In this document: in pieces, positions 12,101 to 22,621 of the stretch
How the letters are laid out: the number at the start of each line of letters is the position of its first letter
Position numbering within the stretch: the first letter of the stretch is position 1
Origin: Saururus chinensis
Taxonomy: Eukaryota; Streptophyta; Magnoliopsida; Piperales; Saururaceae
Direction of reading: 5' to 3'
DNA length: 64,000 bases
Assembly (NCBI GenBank): GCA_035235625.1
Contig: CP141146.1
Span: forward strand, 1,854,501-1,918,500
Notes under the pieces: generated by a model
Databases searched by the model: none
What the model saw: only the letters and a program-made list of their open reading frames with translations
What the model was told of the DNA's origin: nothing
Program-made: the position numbers and the translations under genes

Positions 12101-12582
12101 AATTCAAGATTGAATGTGAATGAAGATGTAATGCTCTTATGTGGGACTTAGAATCACTTTGACTTGTACTAGTATAAAATTTTAGGAAGGGAAGGTGATA
12201 AATTGATCCTGTTTATTTAGCAGTGCGATTTACTCCTTTGATATTGTGCTGCAATTATCATATAAAAAACTGAACATCAATTAAGGTAGCTACATGTATG
12301 GAGAGTTTTTTCTCTGATATTTGAATCAACATGGTTTTTCCTCTCATTGCGCTAAATAATTTGGTAACCTCTCTTTGTTCTTTTATAATTTTTTAGGTTA
12401 GGGTAAATAATTAGCCAAAAAATGTGCAAGGGCAAAAAGAATTTTTATCTGGTTCTGATTTGCCTTCTCAGGAATTAATGGGCAGACCATTAAGGTTGAA
12501 AATGAGCCAAAAACAAGCCGAGGAAACTGAACATCAACCAGAAGCGGAAGACGACAGCCAAGAGGAATCCAACTTGTCCTAG
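9144..12582 (+). CDS. Chloroplast two-RRM RNA-binding protein (33 kDa ribonucleoprotein type)
   Basis: Proteins of this type bind plastid transcripts and affect their stability, processing or editing. Four exons, 9144-9509, 9600-9695, 10137-10424 and 12472-12582, give 286 residues with phase-0 joins and GT-AG introns of 90, 441 and 2047 bp. Residues 1 to about 60 are Ser/Pro/Arg-rich and look like a chloroplast transit peptide; an acidic linker follows. RRM1 has RNP2 KLFVVNLP (93-100) and RNP1 KGFAFITM (131-138). RRM2 has RNP2 KIYVSNLA (187-194) and RNP1 AGYGFVSF (227-234). The tail is acidic (residues 265-286). The sequence resembles the Arabidopsis At2g35410 protein as I recall it, including the linker ETRHK and SNLAWKARS. 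Intron 3 is long and repeat-bearing. Upstream GGCCCA-type motifs fit a plastid-function gene. Plastid targeting is inferred. Confidence 0.93.
11140..11205. repeat. GA-rich simple repeat inside intron 3
   Basis: A GAGAGA/GGGAGA tract of about 50 bp near 11150-11200 within intron 3 of the RRM gene; its complement gives a CT tract in the other frame. Not coding. Confidence 0.85.
11332..11591. repeat. 130-bp tandem duplication in intron 3
   Basis: Two adjacent copies, 11332-11461 and 11462-11591, both begin AACATATGGGCAATACTTTA and run through the same TTTATTTATTTATTTTC tract. They differ at only a few positions, so the duplication is recent. It lies wholly inside intron 3 and does not touch the splice sites. 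Confidence 0.93.
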
Positions 12583-15236
12583 GTTTGTACATTTGAGTTT
12601 CAAAGGGTAAGTGAAAGTGATGAAAAAAATGACCACTTTTGTACAAATTTTGTAACTTAAATCTATTTTTTATTCATTGTTAATTTGATATTTGATGAAG
12701 AATTTCACTTCTAACCAGTCATTAAATGCCACTGTTAAGTTTATCTGGTTACAACTATTGATGTAACTTCTTGTCCTAAATATATATGTCCTCAATGCTC
12801 TAAATGTTCTCCTAAAATAAAATGTGGATTATCATAGTGAACATTTGCAGGGCTAATATCATAGCTTTTTACTACAGTAACATCCTCTAATTCAATTCTT
12901 CTGTAATAATCAAGGTAGCTCGTGACACCTGCCTGACTAACATTCTGTTGCTGAATGTCTCTTATAATATCTTCAGTTCCTTTAAATGTCAAATACAGAT
13001 CAATTCCATAAATAAACTCAAGTAATAGTAAAACTAAAATAATTCAGAAATTAGCTCAAAGAACCAAGTAATGCCAAAATTAGCAGAGCTGGCATGAAAG
13101 TCGGTTTGAAAACTGAAGAACCGGTTTGATCTCTGCCTCCCCGAGGCCTTAGAGCAGGAGAAACTGAAATGGGTGCCTTCCGTTTTTTGCAACTGCGGGA
13201 AAAAAAATCCTAGAGCAAACATAAATACCACCGTGAGAAGCCTCCATAATTTGGAACTTTTCAGCGGAAGAGCTTAATGTTTAAAATCAATTAAACAGGT
13301 TATTGTTCTTCCGTTTATGTGTTCTGTAATTAATTTGTGGTGATTGCTTGACATGAATGTGCGTAAGTGTCGGATTGGCGGTTAAACCACTTCGTCATAA
13401 AGACTGGAGTTTTCTGTCGGATCTGGATCTTCTTCATTAGCAGAAATCAGAAACCTGTGATGGCTGATGCGCGGTGGCAGTCTGCCATACCAAACTTATC
13501 ACCTACCCCTTTTTGATAATGGGGGTGGACCCATTCCTCAGCAATCCATCAGGATTACATCATTGATGAATAAAGAAGAGAAAACGATCTCCACTTTTTG
13601 AGAGTAAGTCGGTTGTTCGCCAACCCTACTGAATGGGTTGTGGTCAATTCATAATTCCATAATCCATGTCATTGACATCATCAAAGCCGTAATCAGTCGG
13701 TTCAATGGCAGTTCAGAATCAAAGGGAATTGCACGTGGAAAATTGATCTTCTTACCAGCACATTGTCCCCATAACCATTGTTGTTAAAAGATCAATATCC
13801 TTGGCCTTGCTCTTTTCCATGCATCATCATCTTCTCCAATTTGTTCTTGAATAATTCCAGAACACAAAGAAATAAGATTAAATTCGCATGCCTGAGATCT
13901 GGATGGCTTGTTTCAATGCTCAACGTTTATCGACTTATGCCGACCTCAGCTTGTCAAGCCAAGTGCATTGGATTAATGAGTCTATCCCCCTTATCCGTTC
14001 CAGGCGTTTCTAACCGGAAGCCTTTATTCCTCCCACCTTTTCCCGAGTCTCCTTTCCCCTTTGGAATCTTTATGTTGGCTGAGTGCGATTTCCACGTTGT
14101 AAGAGACAAGGGAGGAGTTGTATCCATATCCAGCTCAAGTTCTACCCTCTGATCCCGGCAAAACTACTGTATCAAGTATAATTTCGGTTCAACACATAAC
14201 AACAAAGTTCTCATTGAATGGTAATTCTCGTTCAAGTGTCACATAGAGAAGGCTGAGCCTGTGACAAAAGTTTGCTGCCCGATAGAAGTAGAAATTGAGA
14301 AGAGCCTCCTAAACCGCAGTGTAAGTGCAGTTACAGTAAATTTTAATGCAACAAGTCTGCCATTGGATATTCCATTAAGAAAGGGTCTGGGGTAGGTGGG
14401 CGGATTCAAACGTGGGTGATGAAGGTGGCGTGATCTGCAAGTGAGGATGGTATGCGGTTTTGAGAAACAAATTGGACGGTTGAAGATAGCTGAAATAAAT
14501 AACCATCTAATCAAAACAAAGCCATATATTTATGTTCTCTTTTGATTGAAACAAACAACATATATTAATGATAAAGATTAAAGAAACTTCGATATTTATG
14601 TGATATGAATATCATAAAAGAAGAGATGCCCACAAGTCGTTGGCAGGTTGTGACTATTTTGTTTTTTTGGATAACTGGTAGGTTGTGACTGGTGACAAGA
14701 GGGGGGATGGATCCGATTCATAATTACATATTTACTTGCTTTTCATGTTTGGCATTTTCTTTTCTTTTGATATGAAGGGTTGACAGTTTTATTGCATTAA
14801 CTAATGGTTTGATGCAGCTTGAAAAATGGCCATGAGAAGAGCAAGCATCGTCTCCCACAAGCAAGGCTAGTAATATTGCTCTGGTTTCACTATCAGGAGG
14901 CCATCCAGCCTCACACTCATCCTCCGTCGCTCAAGTCCTAGTCCAGTCAACTACTTGTTATCCCAATCTCTTCTAGTGACGAAAAAGAGAAAGTTCACTC
15001 CCACAAAAAGCTTTATCGTCTCTGATTCTCTCTTCTCTTTCTATTCCTTTGATCTCAATTCTCAACCATCTCTCTTCCAGTCTTCCTTTCTGCTTCAGTT
15101 ACTTTTCTTGTCATCAAAGCACTTCATCTCACCTCCGCTTCAGTCTTCACCAGAAGCTAGCCAAGAATTTAAGTCATCTCTCTCCCTTTTTCTCTCCCCC
15201 ACATTCCCCTGTCTGCAATCCCAGTCCCCAAGACTG
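12583..15236. other. Intergenic region without supported genes
   Basis: Between the RRM and ATL genes the open frames (for example 12792-12992, 13778-14152 and 14239-14514) are short, unlike any family I know, and not joined by good splice sites. From about 14930 the strand becomes CT-rich, as expected upstream of or within a plant 5' leader. Confidence 0.5.
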
Positions 15237-15245
15237 TATAAAAAG
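15237..15245 (+). promoter_or_regulatory. Candidate TATA box of the ATL gene
   Basis: TATAAAAAG lies 247 bp before the ATL start codon, in a C/T-rich strand. Plant transcription normally starts about 30 bp downstream, which would give a leader of roughly 215 nt. No transcript evidence is available. Confidence 0.5.
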
Positions 15246-15483
15246 ATTAAAAAAACTGTGAAGTACGTTCCATCCTTTTCACCATTGAAACCGAAGAAGC
15301 ATCTTCACAGAAACCCATGAAACATCACCTCTTGATTCAACTACTTCTTAAAAGGCTTGATTGGTCTAGTTCCTCTGCCTCCTTGCTCTGTTCTCCTCTG
15401 AATGATTGGTTTCCTTTATTTGTTCATAATTGGGTCTCACCTACATCTCTCCTTCATTGAGCTTCTCTAAATCTCCAACTTAG

Positions 15484-16551
15484 ATGGGCTCTATCGGAAA
15501 TCCTCAGACATGGGCACCCTACGGCAGCATCAGAGACTGCTCTCAGGGCATTTGCAGTATATACTGTCCCCAGTGGTGCTACATCGTCTACCCTCCTCCC
15601 CCGCCCTTGGCCTTCCAGCCCGAGGACCCCTCCGGCGCCAACTTCTCGCCTCTCGTGATTGCCATAATCGGCATTCTGGCGAGCGCCTTCCTCCTCGTGA
15701 GCTACTACACCATCGTATCCAAGTACTGCGGCAACTTCGACTCTTCGGGCAGGAGGTCGCCTGGCCGCTCCGGCGAGGAGCCGGAGGGAACCCAGAGCCC
15801 AGACTCCGAGGGCGAAGCGTGGCAGGCTGGGGGCACCGGGCTGGACGAGTCTCTCATCAAGTCCATAACTGTCTGCAAGTACAAGAAAGGAGATGGGTTG
15901 GTTATGACCACTGATTGCTCTGTTTGCCTCAGTGAGTTCCTGGAAGATGAGAGCTTGAGGCTTCTACCCAAGTGCAGCCACGCCTTCCACGTCCCTTGCA
16001 TTGATACCTGGTTGAAGTCTCACACCAATTGCCCTCTGTGTCGGGCCTATATAGTCCCCACTAGCCCTCCGCCGCTCCAATCGCCACCTCCAGCGATCCC
16101 CTCGGATCCTCGGCCGGCAAATCGTCAAAGAAATGATCACACATGTGTTAGAATTGAAGAATTAGAGATGGGTCAGGAGGAAGTTAGCCGGCCAAAACCA
16201 GCTGTTGAAAACCGTGGTGCTCATTTGAGGGCAAGAGATAGTGTAATCGAGATTACACATGATGGAGCGCAGACGATCAGGAGGTCTGTGTCGATGGATC
16301 CTTCATACAGGGATCGAGTTCTAATTGCTCATGTGCCTGAGATAAGCATAGAAGAAGATGAGTTTCATATGAAGGATCAGCAGCTTTCAGGTGGGGAAGG
16401 ATCATCCAAGAGCAGTGAGGGGATGATTAACAGAGGCGGCGTGTTGAATTCTGTTACAAATCCTGTTGCCATGACGAGATCAGCTTCAAGTGGGCAGTTG
16501 TTCTTCAGCACGAGGCATGGAAGAGGAAGGAGCTCGGATTTGCCTGGATGA
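15484..16551 (+). CDS. RING-H2 finger E3 ubiquitin ligase, ATL family
   Basis: ATL proteins are membrane-anchored E3 ligases that hand ubiquitin from an E2 to target proteins, often in defence or stress responses. This is one intronless frame of 355 residues, as is usual for ATLs. A Cys-rich N-terminus (residues 19-32) and a Pro run (37-41) precede one transmembrane segment at about 55-77. The GLD motif is at 119-121 ([12 protein letters not shown]). The RING-H2 domain spans 145-186, with metal ligands C145, C148, C164, H166, H169, C172, C183 and C186 and the ATL-typical Pro before the seventh-eighth ligand pair (NCPLC). The long C-terminal tail is Pro- then Ser-rich and low in complexity. 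The N-terminal [17 protein letters not shown] pattern resembles the ATL51/52/54 group. Substrates cannot be inferred. Confidence 0.96.
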   Translation: MGSIGNPQTWAPYGSIRDCSQGICSIYCPQWCYIVYPPPPPLAFQPEDPSGANFSPLVIAIIGILASAFLLVSYYTIVSKYCGNFDSSGRRSPGRSGEEPEGTQSPDSEGEAWQAGGTGLDESLIKSITVCKYKKGDGLVMTTDCSVCLSEFLEDESLRLLPKCSHAFHVPCIDTWLKSHTNCPLCRAYIVPTSPPPLQSPPPAIPSDPRPANRQRNDHTCVRIEELEMGQEEVSRPKPAVENRGAHLRARDSVIEITHDGAQTIRRSVSMDPSYRDRVLIAHVPEISIEEDEFHMKDQQLSGGEGSSKSSEGMINRGGVLNSVTNPVAMTRSASSGQLFFSTRHGRGRSSDLPG

Positions 16552-17031
16552 GATCAATGGTTTAGGAGCTGTAAGAGGTCTACAGCTTGATCGATAACAA
16601 GTTAGTTTTATTTTTTATGTTCATATCCAGAAAAATGAGATCAAAGCAGCTGAAAATTGAATTACTTGCTTATTGCATCCTTCCATCTTTTGATAATTCT
16701 GCTTCATCAAACTCCTTTTTCATTTTTTACTCAGATCAAAGATACAATGTGTTCCATCTTGCTTTGTAAATGCATCAAACTTATTCAGCATAATCGGAGT
16801 TATGTTGATGTTGTAAGAAGTACAATGAAACTTTGATACGTTTCGTGTTCTTCTTCCTAATGTCAAGATTGTCTGTATTACTAGTGTAAAAAGAAAACAG
16901 ATGGCCGTTAGATTCTAGTACTACTAATACACATTAATTAGATGATTAAGGGTTTATTTGGATTGATGGAAACGAGGAAAAGAGAAGGAGAAAAGAGAAA
17001 GTGAATCTTAGGTAAAAAAAAAAAGAATCCT
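16552..17031. other. 3' flank of the ATL gene
   Basis: Probable 3' untranslated region followed by AT-rich sequence up to the left end of the Mutator-like element. No gene or structured repeat is seen. Confidence 0.5.
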
Positions 17032-17248
17032 AAAATTTTTTTGGGGAAATTATTTAAATAATATTAAAATAATAAATAATTATTAAAATTATATATTTTG
17101 GGAAATATTTCTTAAAGTGGTATTATTTTTGGCCATGCAGGTGACAGCCTGTGTGACTTATTTATTTCATTTTTTTCAATTTCATCCTTTTGACGGACGA
17201 AATACCCGCACTTGGGCTTCCCGACTCAAGAAAGAATGGCGGAGGGTG

Positions 17249-17275
17249 GATTTCATCCTTGCGAAGGATGAAATC
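17249..17275. repeat. 27-bp palindrome, left end of the Mutator-like element
   Basis: Perfect 12-bp arms (GATTTCATCCTT and AAGGATGAAATC) around GCG. A weaker related motif sits at about 17179-17203. Matching palindromes occur in the right end at 20065-20091, 20102-20128 and 20171-20197. Confidence 0.9.
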
Positions 17276-17642
17276 AACTTAAAACTGCAAGGACAAAATT
17301 CATTTTAACACAATGTTGCGACTTTTAAGTAGTAGATGAAATCCATTCAAGTAGGTTTGGTCATTTGAAATGACAGAAATCTTATAAATTTTTTTTTAGA
17401 AAACTTAAAATCGGAAGCAACACTTGTCCCAGTATAACATTACATGATATGTTCTACACAAAAATACAAATCTATCCCTGTATTAACATTACATATGTTC
17501 CACGCAAAACATATAAATATATCCCTATATAACATCACATATGTTCCACATAAATAACATATAAAACACAATAATACCAATAGATCTAATTGCATACAAT
17601 GTTTACAAAATGTTTAGTTTATAAAATAAGCATATAACAACT

Positions 17643-18640
17643 CTAAGTCGCTCTACCTCTCCTACCCCTACGACCTCGACCATGACCCCGGCCCCGACGG
17701 TACTGTACTAGCTCTTCATTGTATGAAATGTGATAATGAAATAAAATTACCTAATAAGGTCGTTGGTGGTCTAACTCTCCGCTATACAAACGAAGGAATC
17801 CCTGTGGATTTTCAGTTTTTCTCCTTCGAACATTCCACCTTAAGTAGTCAAATTTAAAAATAAGTTCAATACATCCAAATAAAACTATGCTAAAAAAATA
17901 AGTGTAAAAAAATACTCTACCTGGCTCCTAATGGAGCACCTCGACCACATGACCCATCTCAATAGTTGGTTGGCCGACATGTAAATGCTCCCAAGACCAT
18001 AGCTGTGTCACAAAATATTATAAAAGTTATTAAAAAATGCAAAGTAATTATGCATGTAAAAAATATTAACTTCAATAAATTCATTTACATGAAGAAGGGT
18101 TAGACATCTTACAATCCCCGAGGTCATGACCTGATAAGCTTTCCCTAACTCTCGGTATAAAAATGCAAGAGTGGCACTGCCCCATGCATAAGTGACCACC
18201 ATGTCGAAATCCGCAAGGAGGGAGAGATACACAACATGAACATAGCTACTCGTGTTATCTGCAAATATTGTAGCCCCAAGTAAATGTAATAAATATGCTC
18301 GTGCATGCTGCTCGATCACTATCTCGGTGGCATCTGCTAGGAGCGCATGAAACTCACTTAAGAGCTATCTAAGGCTCACTCGGCTACCACGCATCACTGA
18401 AGGAGGAGGTGTTATGCCAAGAGTCCGACTAATAAATCCAAATCTCCCCCTCCTGTCATGCTTGTCACTACCTGTCCATCGATGTGAAGTCCTGGAAGAA
18501 CTGCCACATCCATAAGAGTGATAGACATCTCCCCATAAGGTAGGTAAAACATCTATGTCTCCCTCCTCCATCTCTCGACAAGAGCTGTCAGTAAAGGCCT
18601 ATCGAGATGAATGTACTATATATGAGCTCCTATGTGAACT
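17643..18640 (-). pseudogene. Plant mobile domain (PMD / MAIN-like) gene remnant
   Basis: PMD proteins occur both in transposons and as host silencing or meristem factors (MAIN, MAIL1). On the reverse strand the family blocks appear in order but in different frames. Near 18600-18550 is LTALVERWRRET, followed at once by TAG where the family continues with His-Thr-Phe. Near 18550-18440 lies LPYGEMSITLMDVAVL in a shifted frame. At 18319-18050 is an open block with ARAYLLHLLGATIFADN and ATLAFLYRELGKA. A later block around 17990-17800 contains MGHVVEVLH and ends near 17648 in an Arg/Gly-rich tail (RGRGHGRGRRG) typical of the C-terminus. The in-frame stop and frame changes, some possibly introns, make an intact product unlikely. 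Confidence 0.85.
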
Positions 18641-20064
18641 CCTACTGCGCCCTTCACTAGGCACTCGGGCCTCTTTTTCGAGAAATAACTCGAATATAAA
18701 TATGTGAGACGAATGGTGAAACATTTGTCTAAATGATGCCTCATCATCTACACGTAGTAGTCCTAATCTCGATCCCAATATCAGAAGGTTACATTGTATA
18801 ATAATTTTCTATTTACTTTGATCTCACCAAACTCTGTTAGCTACTTGCATCTCAAGTTCATCATAAGTAGATGGTTTCTTAATAAATAATCAATTTGTGC
18901 GTCTTTCATGGTAAAACATAAAACTAACAATTTCTTCCACCATCTCTATTCACTTAATTCATAACCAATAAATTACTTTAAAATAAATACTTTACTTAAT
19001 GAAAAATGAGATTAATCTATTACTTAAAAAGCTTAAGAATGACAACAACTACTCTCACTTTTAAGGAAAACTTAAAATATTTTAAACGAAGCAAGAAAGC
19101 AACAATCTAGCAATGGAATCAAATTTCAAAATGAACTAGGTAAAAACAGTGGAAGCCACAAGCCAGAGATCACATTGCAAGCTAGAGACCACAAGATACA
19201 CATAAATATGTTAAGGATTTCCTATCTTACACTTTTTTTAACTAGCATGCAATGATAAAATTGGTTGTGAAGTCTTACACTTTGAAGTACTTTATTCGAA
19301 CAAAAACTACAAATATTACATAAATCTAGCAGTTCGATTGACCCAATTCATCAGAAACATGGAATGTTTTCGATGATTAAACTAAAGTGACAACTTGAAA
19401 TGACAAAATTCAACTTCTAACACCTAAATCAGATTAGCAAAGTAGGTGTATACACACACAAAGTAGTCATAATATACATATAACAGATGTCTAGAACAAA
19501 AAGGAAAGAGCACTAAAGTTACAAAACTGTCTCCTCTACTTGCAACAAAAAGATAACTTTTAACAATAACTACAACAAAGAAGAAGAAACAGTAGTATGC
19601 AATAATCTAAAAAATGCACTGCAAGCATCCAAATTTCTTCCTAACAAAACAATTGCATCTGCTAGATAAATTAGAATAAGAGTTCTGCAGTAAAAAAAAA
19701 ACCCACGAGAAGTATAGGCAGTACAAGTAGAAATAAGCAATTCACAGATTAGGTGAAGCAAGCAATTTCAAGATCTAGTTCAAAAGCTATAAAAATGACA
19801 AAATTTTGAAGTTTTTGTGCACCTGAGCAAGTTGGTGCAACACCGAGTCGAAGTTGGATCTGGGTGGATTTGGGCAAACTTGCAATTTTCAACGAAGGGG
19901 AAGGCAGATCAGGGTGAAATAAAGCGGTGGATGGTGAAACTAGCCAAATTTTAGGATGGTGGAGGTTGGTGGATGGCGGATTGCGGCGTTCATAGTTAGA
20001 CAAAAGGGCAAAATGGGAGACGAAGAACGGCCAGGATGGGGGACAAGGGCATAAGTAGTTTGTG

Positions 20065-20197
20065 GATTTTGTCCTTATAAAATATGAAATTAGCTCAATT
20101 TGATTTTATCCTTCGGAAGGATGAAATTAACATATGTCCCGATACATTCACATGGAGAATGACGTGTAGAGATTTCGTCCTTTAGAAGGACGAAATC
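20065..20197. repeat. Three 27-bp palindromes, right end of the Mutator-like element
   Basis: Copies at 20065-20091 (degraded), 20102-20128 and 20171-20197. The last has perfect arms GATTTCGTCCTT and AAGGACGAAATC around TAG. All share the pattern GATTTYRTCCTT-N3-AAGGAYGAAATY with the left-end copy, which shows the arms have co-varied (CAT/ATG versus CGT/ACG). Confidence 0.88.
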
Positions 20198-20477
20198 AAC
20201 TTAAGCCTAAACGAAATTAAAAAAATTAAAAAAATGCCATGCAAGCGCCAGCACTTGGCTTGCGCCTAAGTGGCCAAAAGCGACACCCCTTTGGAAAATA
20301 TTTCCCAAAGTGCATAATTTTGGTAATTTTTTTAATATTATTTAAATAAATTTCCCAAAAATTTATGTTTGGTTGTAATAATGGTGCTATAAAAAATAAA
20401 AACTTGTCCACTGTAACCACAAAAATAACATTATCATATATATTTTTAATAATAAAACTAGCCCTTCTATGTTCCCC

Positions 20478-22621
20478 TGTAATACCCCGCTTTTTCGATT
20501 ACGTATAACAAAGGGGGTTAGAGGTAATTAGTGAATTTTTTGATAAATTATAGAGGGTTTCAAAGGTTGAAACCTCTGTATATGAGTAGAGCACAAAGAA
20601 AAGAGCGTAACGAATTAAAGAATGGGTGAAATGGAAGTTGGGACCGGAAGTTATGACTTTCCAGAAACATAGAAAATAGGTGGGATCCACTTAGAAAGAG
20701 CATGATGTTTTGCTTTAAATGGTTTAGTATTGAAGGGCTTGTCGATACGAGTCCAATGGTACGAAGAACGCACAAATCCGAATCCGGGATAGGGAGAAAC
20801 GCGCTTTGGAAGAGTTAAATTTAAATGAAAAAATAATAATAAAATAAGCCGATGCACGACTGGCACGATGGGTGTACGCGTTACCGCAGGCACTGCGGTT
20901 CCATGTATGGGCACGAGCCATGCGTTACCATGGTTCCACCGCTGGCGCCGCCAAAATTGGCAGCACAACACTGCGGTTTCGATGGTTATAAAAACCCCAT
21001 TGCAATTCATTTATGGAAGGAGATATTCTTCTCCCATGTTTTTGACTGTTCTGAGTTTGATTAAGGCCGTCCAAGAGGCATTCTAAGTAAATTGAGCATG
21101 CTCTACACCATGAAGTTGTCCTTTCTTCAAGTTGGAGACCGTATAAGGAGGAAAGCCCCCAAAATAAGGAGAGGTCCTGTCTGTTGTCCTCGAGCACCGA
21201 CAAATTTTGATTTCTCTGTTTCTGAGCATCTTAGCTCCAATTTAGTCCATCTAAGAGGCATTCTTGACTAAATGGAGCATGCTCTATGCAATGGAGGGGT
21301 CCATTCTTTGAGTTGGCAAGCATACGAGGAGGAAATGCCCCAAGAGAAGGAGAGGTCCTGCCCATTGTCCTCAAGCACCGACAATCTTCTTTTTCTCTAC
21401 TTCTGAGCATCTTAGTTCCGATTTAGTCCATCAAAGAGGCATTCTTGACTAAATTGAGCATGCTCTATGAAATGGAAGGGTTTGTTCTCTGAGTTGGTGA
21501 TCGTATGAGGAGGAAATACCCCGGGACAAGGAAAAGTCCATGCACGTCATCCTTGAGTACCGGAGTAAGAAAAAGGGGCTAAGAGCAAGATGGGGTTCTG
21601 TCCAAAGTTGTCGGGCCACAACAAGAGAAGCAATCAAAAGTAGGGGAGGCTCTGTCTTCTACTAAAGAGCCACAATGTGTGAGGAACATCTCCAAGTAGG
21701 GGAGGTTCTATCTGCCGCCTACTGGTACGAAAAACGAGAAGAGTCTCTAGCAAGGAAAATATTTGTACGTAGTCTTTCAGTATAAGACGATGAATGTATG
21801 GAAGCTAGAGGAAGCTCCGTCTACTGGCTTTGGATCCTAAGGGGAGGACTCTAAGAAGGAACAAGCAACTCCGAATACCATTACCTTACAAGACATGAGG
21901 GGAGTATTTCTGACATCCCATTTAAATTATAGAGCTGCATGTGCTAGATTAGGATGTGTGTTATGTCATGATCTTTTATGCTCTAATCTGCTATGCTTTG
22001 ATGTAACATATTTATGTTTCGTCTTGCTCTAGGGTAGAGCAAGACATGTGTATGTGGTTTTGATCCCGCTCTGTGGTAGAGCGAGATGTACAATTTCGTT
22101 GACTTATCAATTTCTACTTGATTTCAATATATGACGAGTTTTTGTATAACTCCGATTAAATATCAATATATATATTAATGTATATGATTTTGTGATGCTT
22201 GTTGTATGTATTAGCCGTTAGGCAGAACTACGTTTGGATCCTATCATATTGGAATAATATCCAATACTTACGTAGGCAACCAACGACAAAGTAACATTGG
22301 CCCGATTTAAATTAATTATAAATATACTCACCCACCCCTAGATGCCGCAGGTTTGGATGACAAAGATAATATTCTCGAGGATTGCTCGTAGACTTCAAAG
22401 GACCTATGCTTTATCACGTTCTTTTATTATGTATTAATTTTGTATGTGCGCAACTTTGATTTTGTTAAGGCACAATAGGCCTTATTTTGTAAAGTTTTTT
22501 TGTATTTACCTAAATCAATGAATGGTTACTCGTCTGTGCATGGTTGATCTTGGCCTGTTTATTACTACGAGTTGCCGACGCTCTAACCATTTAAGTTAAT
22601 GTAAAAAGTCGGGGTGTAACA
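20478..22621 (+). mobile_element. Probable solo LTR or LTR remnant (LTR-H, about 2.1 kb)
   Basis: Begins TGTAATACCCCG and ends CGGGGTGTAACA, giving TG...CA termini and imperfect inverted ends extending into CTTTTT/AAAAAG. A TATAAAAA box at 20987 lies about 510 bp from the start, a plausible LTR promoter in plus orientation. The region contains three 180-bp tandem copies (21069 onwards) and an 85-bp block near 22205-22300 shared with LTR-E. No 5-bp target duplication is found (TCCCC left, GCCAT right), so this could be one LTR of a rearranged element rather than a clean solo LTR. No coding capacity. Confidence 0.65.
21064..21600. repeat. Three tandem 180-bp repeats in LTR-H
   Basis: The marker GAGGCATTC recurs at 21075, 21255 and 21436, each time followed by (A/T)GAGCATGCTCTA, an Arg/Lys-rich frame and CCCC...AAGGA. 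The period is 180-181 bp and the copies are about three-quarters identical by eye. Confidence 0.9.

Larger units (their letters stand above)
17032..20365. mobile_element. Mutator-like element with long terminal inverted repeats carrying a plant mobile domain remnant
   Basis: The two ends are inverted copies of one another over at least 100 bp, including TTATTTAAATAATATTAA near the edges and GGGAAATATT inside. The similarity continues more loosely through blocks of related palindromes at 17179-17275 and 20065-20197. Long inverted ends around a PMD gene are known from Mutator-like elements that have captured PMD genes. No MURA transposase is recognisable, so the element is non-autonomous. I found no matching 9-bp flanks (left GAATCCTAA, right TGTTTGGTT), so the exact edges may be off by a few bases or the duplication has decayed. 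Confidence 0.75.

Noticed and set aside
12792-12992. Possible small gene or exon on the reverse strand
   Set aside because: Sixty-six codons without any recognised motif, neighbouring exons or splice pattern.
14955-15320. 121-codon frame upstream of the ATL gene
   Set aside because: Low-complexity Ser/Leu/Pro translation of a CT-rich promoter and leader; no family resemblance.
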